From Zanthoxylum bungeanum (taxonomy: Eukaryota > Streptophyta > Magnoliopsida > Sapindales > Rutaceae), in contig SKCR01015054.1 in NCBI GenBank assembly GCA_019454045.1, positions 1-64,000 on the forward strand: DNA of 64,000 nucleotides, in the 5' to 3' direction. Shown one piece after another: positions 12,224 to 22,473 of this stretch (its first letter is position 1; each line of letters begins with the position of its first letter). The position numbers and the translations under genes are program-made. The notes beneath the pieces were generated by a model. That model made no database searches and was not told the DNA's origin. It saw nothing but the letters and a program-made list of their open reading frames with translations.

Positions 12224-14151
12224 TGTTGGGTTTCTAAGGTGTCCCAAGATCAATTTAAGCAAGAAATCATGTGAATACTCAAAGGAGAAAAGCGGAAATA
12301 AACTCACATTGAACGGATTTTGGATGCGTTCATAACGAAAATTTTTCCTTTGATAAGTCCTCCAAGATCTTCTCTTTGAAGTTGAATCCAAGCTCCAAGC
12401 TTTGATGTTGATTCCAAGCTCAAGGGATTAGTTTCCCTATCAACTTATATGATTCCTTGGTGTGCTAGCATTTGAAAAATTTTGAAACAAAAATTTTTTT
12501 CTTTTGCCTTGTGAAGGATTCGGCCAAGAGAGAAAAATGGGGAGAGAGAGGGCTTTTTCAATATTTGTGTTTTGTTTTCTAAAAACACCTTTTACCAAAA
12601 GTCTCACAAATTTTGGTATATGCTTTTCCAAAAAGCAAAACAAACATTTGGAGGGAAAATGGCATTAATTGCTCTCAACTACTCCCATCACTCAAAAAGT
12701 GACTTGTATCACATCACTCAAAGTTGATGTGACTTCCATCACAAAAGGTGACTTGCGATGTGACTTGTGGGCCCCACTTTAATTCAAAATGTGAGTGGGC
12801 CCGCAAACACATTCCGGGCTCGGGTTCGTTAATTCCGAATTAACGAATTTCCCTTTGCGACGTAATTAAATCAAATTTAATTAAATAATTATGCCTAGCA
12901 AAATTACTATTCACGTCACTCGCGAATTAATTCTAAATTAATTTGTTCGCCCGAATTAAAATCCAATTTTAATTCCGTGTCGAAATCTAATTTCGTTTTA
13001 TATATCGAATATATTATTTTATCGATTAATTCCAAATTAATCGTTCTCTCTCTTCAAATAGTATTTTATCCCAGATAAAATCTCTCCGCAATTAATCCTA
13101 GATTAATTATGTTCGAATCATACGTCATCAGTGAATCTTCGGGAAGCGACCCATGAGATCCCTGGATATGTTGGCAGAAAATTCGGTCGTCGGACTATCC
13201 GTACACGTACGTACCTCGTACTACGTTTTTACCGATTTACGAGACATGGTTGGCTTCTAGCAAAGCACTGTGCCTACCCAATTCTCCAGAAATATTCTTA
13301 AAGGAATATTTAATCTATGTCAGGCGTAGTATACATAGTATTGCGTATTGCGATCTACTATCAGATGTCACATGCAAGGCCTGAGGCTTGAATAGTGTCT
13401 GCCCCGTACGAACCATATATCGGATCATAAGCAACTAGTCTCTTTAATCGGATAATCAGGACCATGCCATATTATCCCGATGGTCGTAACCAATTAGAGT
13501 ACCAGTTCTGTATCTCTGCGTGATCATCATCTCCATATGACTGAAGTGATACTTCCATCTTGACATTACACCCAATACACTACGATTCTCAATAAAACCA
13601 GAAGAGGCGTACACAGAACCTGTTAAAGTCCTGGACGACCAAAACCAAAGCGTATTGATTGTCGCAAGTACTAGCGATGCAAGTCTCAGGTTAAGACCAA
13701 ATACACCTACCCTGATGCGGATTCCCATAGACACATAGTAATACTACCAATGGGATTCCGCAAGGTCTATCCAGAGCGAAGCTGTTTCCGTACCATTGGT
13801 AAACATAACCTCCTATCACACTTGCATAAGTATCCAATACTTAAATATATGAGAACTATGTTGTTACGCTTCCATAACACGCACAAGTGCAATACTAGTT
13901 TATTACGCATTATCGATGTCAAGTCTCGATAATACTACGACTATGGATATTTAATGATTAAACCATTATAGATTGATATTGTCTCATATCTAATAATCCG
14001 GAACTAATCATAAGGACTTTTATCATTTATATATTTAAGTAATCAAAGTACAAAATGATAAAATGCAATTTCCATTGTCACATAGTTAATTTGTACAAAA
14101 ACCACATTGTCTTTTACAAATAGTGACGCTATGGGTCATAATTGTCCAATA
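12224..14151 (-). repeat. copia-1 3' LTR
   Basis: This is a 1928-bp LTR matching 29264-31166 and the copia-3 LTR (33677-33896 plus 37252-38910). The minus-strand start is TATTGGAC, against TGTTGGAC in the other copies, so the terminal G is mutated. The U3/R part between 12828 and 13110 holds a row of short hyphenated palindromes. A 92-codon open frame (13456-13734) is shared by all three LTR copies but has no recognisable family. Confidence 0.95.
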
Positions 14152-14208
14152 ATCTCCCACTTGGCCCATAGCCAGTCACTCAAGCATCTAACACCTGAAC
14201 TATGTACA

Positions 14209-14982
14209 TGTCGCTCAAACTTTTGCTGAGGAATAGCTTTTGTCAGCGGATCTGCAATATTGTCCTCTGATGCGACCTTCTCAATCTTAACATCGCCACG
14301 ATGTATGATCTCACGAATCAGATGGAAACGTCGAAGAAGATGCTTGGATCGTTGATAAGACCGCGGTTCCTTAGCCTGCGCTATAGCCCCGTTATTGTCA
14401 CAATATAATGGAACGGTCTCAGCTGCTAACGGAACTACTCATAATCCAATTAGGAATTTACGGATCCAAACTGCCTCTTTTCCTGCTTCAGCTGCAGTAA
14501 TGTACTCCACTTCTGTTGTTGAATCGGCAACAGTCTCTTGCTTGGAAGATTTCCAGCTTACTGCTCTGTTATTCAAACAAAATATGTACCTGGATTGCGA
14601 CTTGCAGTCGTCTTTATCGGTTTGGAAACTTGCATCGGTATACCCAGTTACCTCAAGTTCTCCATCTCCATAGATTAAGAAATCATCCTTAGTTCGTCTA
14701 AGATACTTAAGGATATTCTTAACCGCCATCCAGTGACCATCACATGGATCGGCCTGATAGCGACTACACATGCTCAAAGCATATGAGACATCAGGTTGCG
14801 TACATATCATGGCATACATGATCGATCCGACTGCCGAGGCGAATGGGATCTGACTCATCTCTCTCATCTTGAGTTTTAGGACACATGTCCTTAGATAGAG
14901 TGACGCCATGTGACACTGGCAACAGTCCCCTTTTGGACTGATCCATGTTGAATCTCTTCAACACTTTGTCAATTTACGTGCT
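14209..14982 (-). pseudogene. copia-1 RNase H domain (broken)
   Basis: The minus strand encodes the connection segment (FASAVGSIMYAMICTQPDVS, YALSMCSRYQ) and the copia RNase H: GYTDASFQTDKDDCKSQSRY with the first catalytic Asp, then VADSTTEVEYITAAEAGKEA with the catalytic Glu, then the YCDNNGAI-type third motif and ADPLTKAIP near the end. Two stops at about 14968-14977 separate it from RT, and another stop lies after FLIGL (14439). The 3' end is followed directly by the polypurine tract. It degrades template RNA during reverse transcription. The damage means copia-1 cannot make the full polyprotein. Confidence 0.9.
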
Positions 14983-16110
14983 CTAGGAGAGTCCAAGCAG
15001 CTTCCTAGATCTATCCCGGTATATCTTTATTCCTAGAATAAAGGCTGCTTCTCTCATATCTTTTATGGAGAATTTTAATGAAAGCCAAGCTTTCACCGAT
15101 GTTAACATGGGAATGTCATTGCCAATAAGCAATACATCATCAACGTAAAGGACAATGAATGTCAGTGCGCTCCCACTAACCTTCTTATATACACAAGGAC
15201 CATCCTCGTTTTGAATGAAATCATATTCTTTTATGATCTCATCAAAACATTGGTTCCAAGAACGCGATGTTTGCTTCAATCCATAAATGGAACGACTTAA
15301 CTTACAAACCTTGTTTGCAAGTCTTGGTACGACAAAACCGTCAGGCTGTTGCCTATAAACATCCTCCAAAAGGTTTTCGTTAAGGAAAGTAGTTTTGACA
15401 TCCATCTGCCATATCTGGTAATCGAAATATGCAGCAATAGCAAGCATTATCCTAATGGATTTAATCATGGCAACGGGTGAAAAAGTTTCGTCGTAATCGA
15501 CACCATGTCGTTGACGATACCCTTTTGCTACAACCCTAGCTTTGTACGTTTGTACGTTGCCATCCATGTCAGTTTTCTTCTTGAAGACCCATTTGCAACC
15601 AATAGGCTTTACGCCTTCTGGTGCATCAACCAGTGTCCAAACTTTTTTGGTGTACATGGAATCCATTTCGGAATTCATGGCATCTTGCCATAAACCGGAG
15701 TCGATACCTTGTATCGCTTCCTCATACGTAGCCGGCTCGTCTTCCTCAATAAGATTAATATCCACATGAGGTGAGATCAGAAACCCATACCTCTCCGGTT
15801 GTTTTCTGACTCTCTCCGACCTACGCGATTCTTGTGTATTCGAAGACTGTGGTACAGTTTCATCCCTGATGAACTGTTCATGTTCCGTTAAGGATTCTGT
15901 GCCAGGAACAGTATCACTCCAATTTTCATCGAGTTCTACTTTCCTCCCACTAACCACTGCATTTAGGAATTCCTTCTCAAGGAAAACCGCATGTAGAGCA
16001 ACAAATACTTTGTTCTCTTGTGGGTGATAGAAGTAATATCCTTTGGTTTCCCTAGGATATCCTACAAATAGGCATTTATTAGATTTGGGTTCTAGTTTGG
16101 TACCTTCCAA
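14983..16110 (-). CDS. copia-1 integrase C-part and reverse transcriptase
   Basis: An open frame of 375 codons covers the end of integrase (GTKLEPKSNKCLFVGYPRET and GYYFYHPQENKVF, a typical copia integrase C-terminus), a linker, and the complete copia reverse transcriptase (RVT_2). Recognisable RT blocks are WKWVF-like 'CKWVFKKKTDMDG', YKARVVAKGY, DETFSPVAMIKSIRIMLAIA, QMDVKTTFLN, then the catalytic YVDD in LYVDDVLLIGND. The usual AFLNG appears as TFLNE. It lacks its own start, being an in-frame slice of gag-pol, and is followed by two stops before RNase H. RT copies the element RNA into cDNA in cytoplasmic particles; here it can only be a remnant. Confidence 0.92.
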   Translation of the reverse strand: MEGTKLEPKSNKCLFVGYPRETKGYYFYHPQENKVFVALHAVFLEKEFLNAVVSGRKVELDENWSDTVPGTESLTEHEQFIRDETVPQSSNTQESRRSERVRKQPERYGFLISPHVDINLIEEDEPATYEEAIQGIDSGLWQDAMNSEMDSMYTKKVWTLVDAPEGVKPIGCKWVFKKKTDMDGNVQTYKARVVAKGYRQRHGVDYDETFSPVAMIKSIRIMLAIAAYFDYQIWQMDVKTTFLNENLLEDVYRQQPDGFVVPRLANKVCKLSRSIYGLKQTSRSWNQCFDEIIKEYDFIQNEDGPCVYKKVSGSALTFIVLYVDDVLLIGNDIPMLTSVKAWLSLKFSIKDMREAAFILGIKIYRDRSRKLLGLS

Positions 16111-16947
16111 ACGTTTGACGTATGCCCAGCAACCCCAAATCTTCAGAAATGAGAAACCTGGTTTCTTTCCTGTCCATATTTCATACGGAGTCTATTGAAC
16201 AGACTTTGACGGAACCTTATTCAAAATAAGTATTGCATTGTTTAATGCATATCCCCATAATGAAATATGTAGCTCTGTGCGACTCATCGTAGACCTTACC
16301 ATTTCCAACAAAGTTTGATTTCTCCGTTTGGACACACCGTTTAATTGTGGTGTTCCAGGAGGAGTCCACTGTGAAAGAATACCATATTCTTTCTAGTAAT
16401 CAAGAAACTCATTGCTCAAGTATTCACCACCACGGTCCGACCGTAATGCCTTAATACTTTTGCCGGTCTATTTTTCTACTTCGTGTCGAAACTCTTTGAA
16501 TTTCTCAAAGGTTTCCGACTTGTCTCTCATAAGATACACATAACCATAACGCGATGCATCATCCGTAAAGGTTACGAAGTATTCATATCCACCTCTAGCC
16601 TGGCTAGACATGGGCCAACATACATCACTATGAATGAGGGCTAACAGTTCGGTGGCACGTGCACCCTTTCCGCTAAAAGGTGATTTAGGCATCTTGCCTA
16701 ATAAACAAGATTTGCAAACGTCATATGAATTTGGATCAAATTCGTCCAAGTACCCACTCTTCGAAAGTGTGGATATACGTGTCTTGCTTATGTGTCCCAG
16801 ACGATAATGCCACATGTAAGTTTCATCTTTGTTACTTAGTTTAAGCTTTTTGTTTGTTACATTATATGTTTGAGATTTATTTATATTCAAAATATAAAGA
16901 CCATTATTTACATCAGCAGTACAAATCTCCATATCATTTTTATACAT
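16111..16947 (-). pseudogene. copia-1 GAG-pre-integrase and integrase core (broken)
   Basis: From 16947 down the minus strand encodes GAG-pre-integrase and the integrase zinc segment: MWHYRLGHISKTRISTLSKS, then CKSCLLGKMPKSPF, an H-H-C-C arrangement. The core starts with LIHSDVCWPM (first catalytic Asp) and YFVTFTDDASRYGYVYLMRD. At 16468 a stop interrupts it after FRHEVEK. The following stretch (16111-16467) still resembles the central core (RSDRGGEY, NGVSKRRNQT-like, complement of 16300-16450) but has more stops. The integrase would insert element cDNA into chromosomes; this copy is dead. Confidence 0.88.
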
Positions 16948-16963
16948 AAAACACCCAATGTTT

Positions 16964-17596
16964 CTAAATACAAAAGTATAACATAGATACAGAAATAATA
17001 TTCCTAGTCAAACTAGGTTCATAATAACAGTCTGAAAGTTTAAGTACATGCCTCGAGGGCATTTCCAAAACAAAAGTGCTAACAGCCAAAACGGCGACTC
17101 GTTTCCCTTTTCCAACGCGGAGGTCAATCTCTCCTGAGGCCAGTCTCCTGCTAATCTGCAGATCCTGCACATCAGTACATATATAAGTACCACAACCAGA
17201 ATCAAAAATCCAATTTTTAAAACTAGTAGTAGACATGTTTATTTCTATAACAAAAATACCTGAAGTCGGTGCCTTGCCCGCTTTGATTTCCTTCATGTGT
17301 GCCTTGTACTCGCGGCAGTCACGCTTCCAGTGACCCCGCTTCCCACACTGCAGACATACATCTTGGGATTTGTCTTTGCCCTTCCCATAAGGTTTTGACG
17401 ATTTGGCCTTGCCTTTCTTATTCTTCTTATTATTCTTCTTCTTCTTCTTTACACCTCCAGTAGCCTTGGGCCAAGCCCTCGGAGTCTGAGATGTTGAAGC
17501 GAAGTACGCCTCACGCTTCTTGCTATTTTGAAGCTCTTTTTCTGCTTCGCGCAGTGTGGACATCAACTCTCCAAGAGTTTGTTCTTGGTTCATCAT
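16964..17596 (-). pseudogene. copia-1 gag C-part, zinc knuckle and protease
   Basis: A 210-codon frame starts within gag (MMNQEQTLGELMSTLREAEK) and has a Lys-rich basic stretch (KKKKKNNKKNKKGK) and one CCHC knuckle, CLQCGKRGHWKRDC, that binds RNA. Then follows the aspartic protease entrance: NWIFDSGCGTYIC with the catalytic DSG. A later block (LNFQTVIMNLV in a shifted frame, SVSMLYF) corresponds to the 'L..V.YVPSL.KNLLSVS' region. The frame ends at 16964 by a stop. It is part of the copia-1 polyprotein and upstream of integrase. Confidence 0.9.
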
Positions 17597-18121
17597 ATTT
17601 TAGTTCATGATGAACCCACTCCAAGTGTCGGGGAGAGACTGTAAGATCAAATCTATTGAAGTCTCAGCCTCGAAGACAAAGCCCATCTGTCCTAACTGCT
17701 CAATGTCAGCAATCATCTATGACACATGGTGCTTAACAGACATACCCTCTGACATGCGAGGGCGGAAGAGCTTCTTCTGCAACTCATATCTTTGCGATCT
17801 AAGATTAGATCGGTGAAGATCATGCAACTTCGCCATCATATTATAGGGATCCAATCCCTTATTTTGACGACGGAATTGTTGAGTCATAGCAGCAAGCATT
17901 ATAGATTGAGCAGTGAAGTTGTCATCACTATGAGTCTTTCAAAGCTCTAGCTCAACTATCTTATCATATCTAGGCTTAGGCCCAAAATGTCTCTCTATAG
18001 TGTATAATAACTTCTCGGATCCCAGGACAATCCGGAGATTCATGTCCCAATCTTGAAAGTTTGTGCCATTAAAGACATTATCGCCATGATAATATCTCTA
18101 ATGCTTAACTTTCTTGTCATC
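17597..18121 (-). pseudogene. copia-1 gag N-part (UBN2-type)
   Basis: The minus strand reads gag from about 18060: NFQDWDMNLRIVLGSEKLLY, RHFGPKPRYDKIVELEL, a stop, then SDDNFTAQSIMLAAMTQQFR, LHDLHRSNLRSQRYELQKKL and MSEGMSVKHHV, then DLILQSLPDTWSGFIMN before another stop. This order (N-F-x-x-W, then A-x-x-A-W-like, then QSLP) is the copia gag capsid domain. At least three stops break it. The start codon is not certain; the gag should begin near 18120. Confidence 0.85.
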
Positions 18122-20305
18122 TTAATTACAATAGTCAAACTATTCAATTAACGATGTATGGGTACAGTCTAACTGTTACAAGAAAAATATTAAAATATTA
18201 GTCCAACTAATAAATATAATTGACGAAATAATTTGAAAGCGCGTAAAGCCAAGTATTTGAACGAAATTACAAATTTAATACTAGCCTCCCACTATTTTTC
18301 GGCGAGCCTCTAACCCTCTGTTGAGTACTTGGGAAACCTAATTTCCTAGTAGGCTAGGATCCCGTTAAATAACACACAACCTTGACTTTGGTCAACAAGC
18401 TGTATGATATTTAACTAGGTAGATCTCTAAGATCAATTGGATCTCATCCAATTCCTAGATCCAGTAGGAGGACCTCCAAGTCCGAAACATATATAAAATA
18501 TATATGCCAATATATCTAATATATTTTCCTAACATTTTCCTCTGAATCAACTAAGCCTTGGCTTTGGCACAACAAGCTTAATGATTCCAGTTAAGCGAAA
18601 CCCATTGACTTTGGAAAGCTTCGTAATCGATGTCGATGGACAATAAGTGATCTTAACTTTGGCCAACAAATCACAACTTGGACAAGACATACGATATGGA
18701 ACAAAGCCTTCATGATTCAAACACATCTGCGATGGACAAAGGTCTTGACTTTGGCAAACAAACCAGTGCCAATCTTGGATCTTGAGAATGAATCATTCAA
18801 TGGAAGGAAAAACGCTTAATATTTGTTGAGGGTTTTTCGCGTAAATTGGCAACCAATTTATTATCTTTGATTAGGTCTCATCATTCACCCTTAAGCATGC
18901 ATTCTAAAAGCATAATAAGGCGCGGTAAATAAATTAATAATGATATGCGGATGGATATCCCACAGATTGTTCCTAGAACAAATCACTCAATTTCCTCTCC
19001 CCGGCTAGCACTATTCTAACTTCTACCCAAGTACATAATACAATTAAAGAAACCTCATTAACATTGAGGGGAATTAGGTGAGAAGAGAATTACAAAGAAT
19101 CGAGAGATAAGGCTGGACACGCAAGTCCAATTTAATAAATTCTAAATTTACAACAATTTCCAAAATTGCCCTTTCCGTTCTAATATCCATCCGATATACA
19201 TTATTCATTCAACACATCCATGTATTCACACAAAGCATGTTATTCAATCAATCTAATCAAATTAATTAATCTTTGAATAAAGTGATCATCCAATGTTCAA
19301 ACAACGATTTGAGTCCAACTCGTTTAAGAATAAGTACTCAAAGTATGAATTCTTGAATTATATCGAACTACAATTTAAATCTAATTTAATTTGTATTCAA
19401 TACTAATTCTATATTTTATTCCAAATTAAATAATTACACTTTTAAATACGCCTTTACGACTTAGATTCCAAATCTAATCTAAATGGGTCTCAAAGCCCAA
19501 TTAACATCCAATGTCAGTTAATTAAAGTCCAATGGGCTTTCAATTAATTTCTTAAGGCATGGACTTTGGTCAATATGGGTCAAACTCAAATACCAAAGCC
19601 CAATTAAGGAATCACCCTATTTGCCAAGAAACCAATTTCGGCCCATTAGGCCCAATTAAACATAAAAGGCCCATTGTTATATTTGGACTTAATGGAATGG
19701 TTTAGGCTCAATTTGGATCCAATCCAATTGTCCTAAACCAACTTGGCCCAACCAAGCCCATTAGGCCCAAATACAATATTATAAGCCCAATTCTAAATTT
19801 ATCCCATTAATCAAATTCTAAAATTCCAAATTTCATAATTTAATTGATTAAAGTGTATTGCACTAATTAATTATCTAAATTAATATTTCCAAAACATCAA
19901 TTTAATTGATTAATCATGCATCTTCATCATCAATAAATGTCCAACATTATTGAAAAAAAAATCATCTCATTCCATGCTATAAAGCTCACGGCATTTAGGG
20001 ATTTTTAAAATCGATATCGATTTCAATCCAATTAAATCATAAATCAATTTATCCCAAGTAATTAAACACATCCAATGGTCTTAAAAACAAAATCACCATG
20101 ACCTAGGGTTTATCCATTACATTCGGCCAAGGCACTAAAATGGGGAAAATTAATCCAATTAATTTTTCTTCAAATTGATCACGCATAACTCTAAGTTATC
20201 AACATACAAGCATACTTAAACAAATAATTTGATTAAAACATACTCAAATCAAAAATACCCAAATTTTAGTATATAAACCCTAATCAAATTTCATGCTCAA
20301 ATAGG
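18122..20305 (-). other. copia-1 5' leader, noncoding, 2.2 kb
   Basis: An unusually long untranslated leader lies between the primer-binding site and gag. It holds five copies of CTTGACTTTGGCCAACAA-like words (about 18373, 18555, 18605, 18651, 18744) and a cluster of GGCCCA/AGCCCAATT words at 19487-19797. I see no protein domain on either strand. Confidence 0.7.
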
Positions 20306-20317
20306 CTCTGATACCAT
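20306..20317 (-). promoter_or_regulatory. copia-1 primer-binding site (tRNA-iMet)
   Basis: The minus strand reads TGGTATCAGAGC, complementary to the 3' end of initiator tRNA-Met, one or two bases after the end of the 5' LTR. This fixes the orientation of copia-1. Confidence 0.95.
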
Positions 20318-20332
20318 TGTTGGGTTTCTAAG
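20318..20332 (-). repeat. Tip of copia-1 5' LTR left of copia-2
   Basis: TGTTGGGTTTCTAAG matches the LTR end at 12224-12238. The next seven bases of the LTR (GTGTCCC) are missing, and copia-2 LTR sequence begins in its middle. The junction shares TAAG with both parents. Confidence 0.85.
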
Positions 20333-22460
20333 AATCTTCTCGGGTTGAGTAGCATAGTGGTCCATCGACTTGAGATACCACTGTGGATGTATGAGACATC
20401 CTCCACACTTAGATGGCAGTCACGTCACCTATCTATTTAGATCAGACCTCCGCCTGTTCGTTGGGTGTGGACCGATCCTCAGGATATCCTGTGTGTATCA
20501 AGATAGGATCCGTCAGTTCTGTGTACAGAGCATAGGTAGTCCATATATGATTAGCAGTCTTATAAATCTGTGGCCACAGTATGCTTCGGAAGTAAGTTCC
20601 GATTGTTATTTAGAGATTGCTAATAGATACGTCGACGGGATAATACCTATAGAGATTTGACGTTTACATCTATATCTCTGGTGTTATCCGGATACCTGTG
20701 ACGTAGGGATTATACGTATGCAATGATCTCGACCTGTATGATTCATCTAGTTTATCCGTGTTCGTCATAATTTACGGGTGGGTAAATTATGGACACAAAA
20801 TTAGATTTTGTGACGGATATACCTGAATCTATAGAGTCTCACTAATGAAATATACTCGTAGAGCACTAGGGCAACTTTTATGAATAATGATGATTATTTA
20901 TAAATCGTTTAAACGTTAAACGAAAAATACATGCGAACGAGCCGAACCATCATTTCCTAATTAATGTGTATTTGTATTTAATATATGATATTATTAAATA
21001 CACATTAATAAATTGTCAAATAAAGGTATTTGACATATATCATTTATATATGTATTTGAGATATTTAAAGTAAATATAATACATATATTTGAGATATTTG
21101 TATTTAATTAATTATTTAATTATTTAATTGTTAAATGATTAATATAATTAAAATATAAATATCTTACCAAATGATAAAGTTAGGAAATTATTATAAGTGA
21201 AAAGTTTTGACTTTAAAGTAAATGAAAAGGTTGTCAAAATGGTTTTGACTTCCTAAGATATTTGTTTAAATTGTTTGAAAAATGAAAATATCTTTTTCAT
21301 TTACTAAATCTAATTTTCGGCCCTAGACCTAAAATGAATATAAGTGTTATATATTTTTAGTTGCAATTGTTGACTTACTTGAATAATTCATTAAAGTGTA
21401 ATGATTTAGAAAACAAGTTGACAAGTTGTAATTTAAATGAAACAAAAAATAAATATCTAGATATTTCTTCTACCAATTTCGGCCAAGGCTCCTTTTGGGT
21501 GAAGTATATATTGTTTCATTTCATTTTAGGGTTTAACAAGTTCATTTGATACCAAATAAACATAAAAGAAGTTGAGAGAAAAGGCTTGGAGGCTAAAGAA
21601 GAAAGCTTGGAAAAATCTTGTTTTTGTAAGTTTTTCTTTAAAGTCTTCAACATAGAAAATGTTTCTAATATTCTTAGCTTCATTTTGTGATGCTTTGATG
21701 TCATCTTTACTCTTATAGTTTGTGTTTATATGGTTGTGAACTTTGATGAAAGTGTGATGCATGTAAGTAAGCTTGAAATTGTTTCAAAGCTTTACTTTTG
21801 ATTTTTAGAAAATCAAGTTGCCTTTCTAGAGTTGGTAAGCCACTCCTTGGTGACCTAAAATTTTTCTAGAGTTGTTTCAAAGTGGTGAGGCTAGATTGGT
21901 GAAGTATTGGATGGATTAAAGTGTTGGATTTTGTAAATTTGGTGAAATTGGACAATTTGATGAAATTGGGAAATTAGGGTTCTTAACCCACTCCAAATTT
22001 GGGGCTTTCAATATATGTGATGCATTATGGTATGAATATGATGCATGTAAAATTTTAGGTTGATTGGATTTGATCTTGGCATGTTTTGAACTAAATGGAC
22101 CAAATTGCAATTAATTGAACATTTTGGGTGCTCTTGGCAATTAGCACAAAAATTGGGGATTTGTGTGAAATCTGATTTTGATGCATTAGATGTGTTGAAA
22201 AACATTTTAGAAATGATTTAGAATCATCCAAAATTGTATTTGACAACTTTTGGACTAAAATGATAAATTTACAAAGTTTTGGGGCACTTCGGTAATTACC
22301 AAGAAATTTGATTTCTTGTGTAATTTTTCAGAATTTGATAATTGGATAATTAAATAAATAAGTTTATTTAATTGATCCGAGAAAAATTTTGAAATCGGAA
22401 AATTTTGATTTTCCACTATTCCGCTGCGTTACCGATATTCCCCCTTAAAACCCCTTTAAA
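20333..22460 (+). repeat. copia-2 5' LTR, first 485 bp deleted
   Basis: It matches 27141-29258 almost base for base, including a 96-codon chance frame (20370-20660 and 27178-27468). It lacks the part equivalent to 26656-27140. Confidence 0.92.
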
Positions 22461-22461
22461 A

Positions 22462-22473
22462 TGGTATCAGAGC
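22462..22473 (+). promoter_or_regulatory. copia-2 primer-binding site (tRNA-iMet)
   Basis: TGGTATCAGAGC lies directly after the 5' LTR. Confidence 0.95.

Noticed and set aside
13456..13734. 92-codon open frame present in three LTR copies (also 30471-30749 and 37451-37729).
   Set aside because: All three lie in homologous, recently copied LTRs, so shared length reflects LTR identity. There is no recognisable domain and no upstream gene signal.
20370..20660. 96-codon open frame repeated at 27178-27468.
   Set aside because: It is in both LTRs of copia-2 and shows no protein family pattern; LTR duplication explains it.
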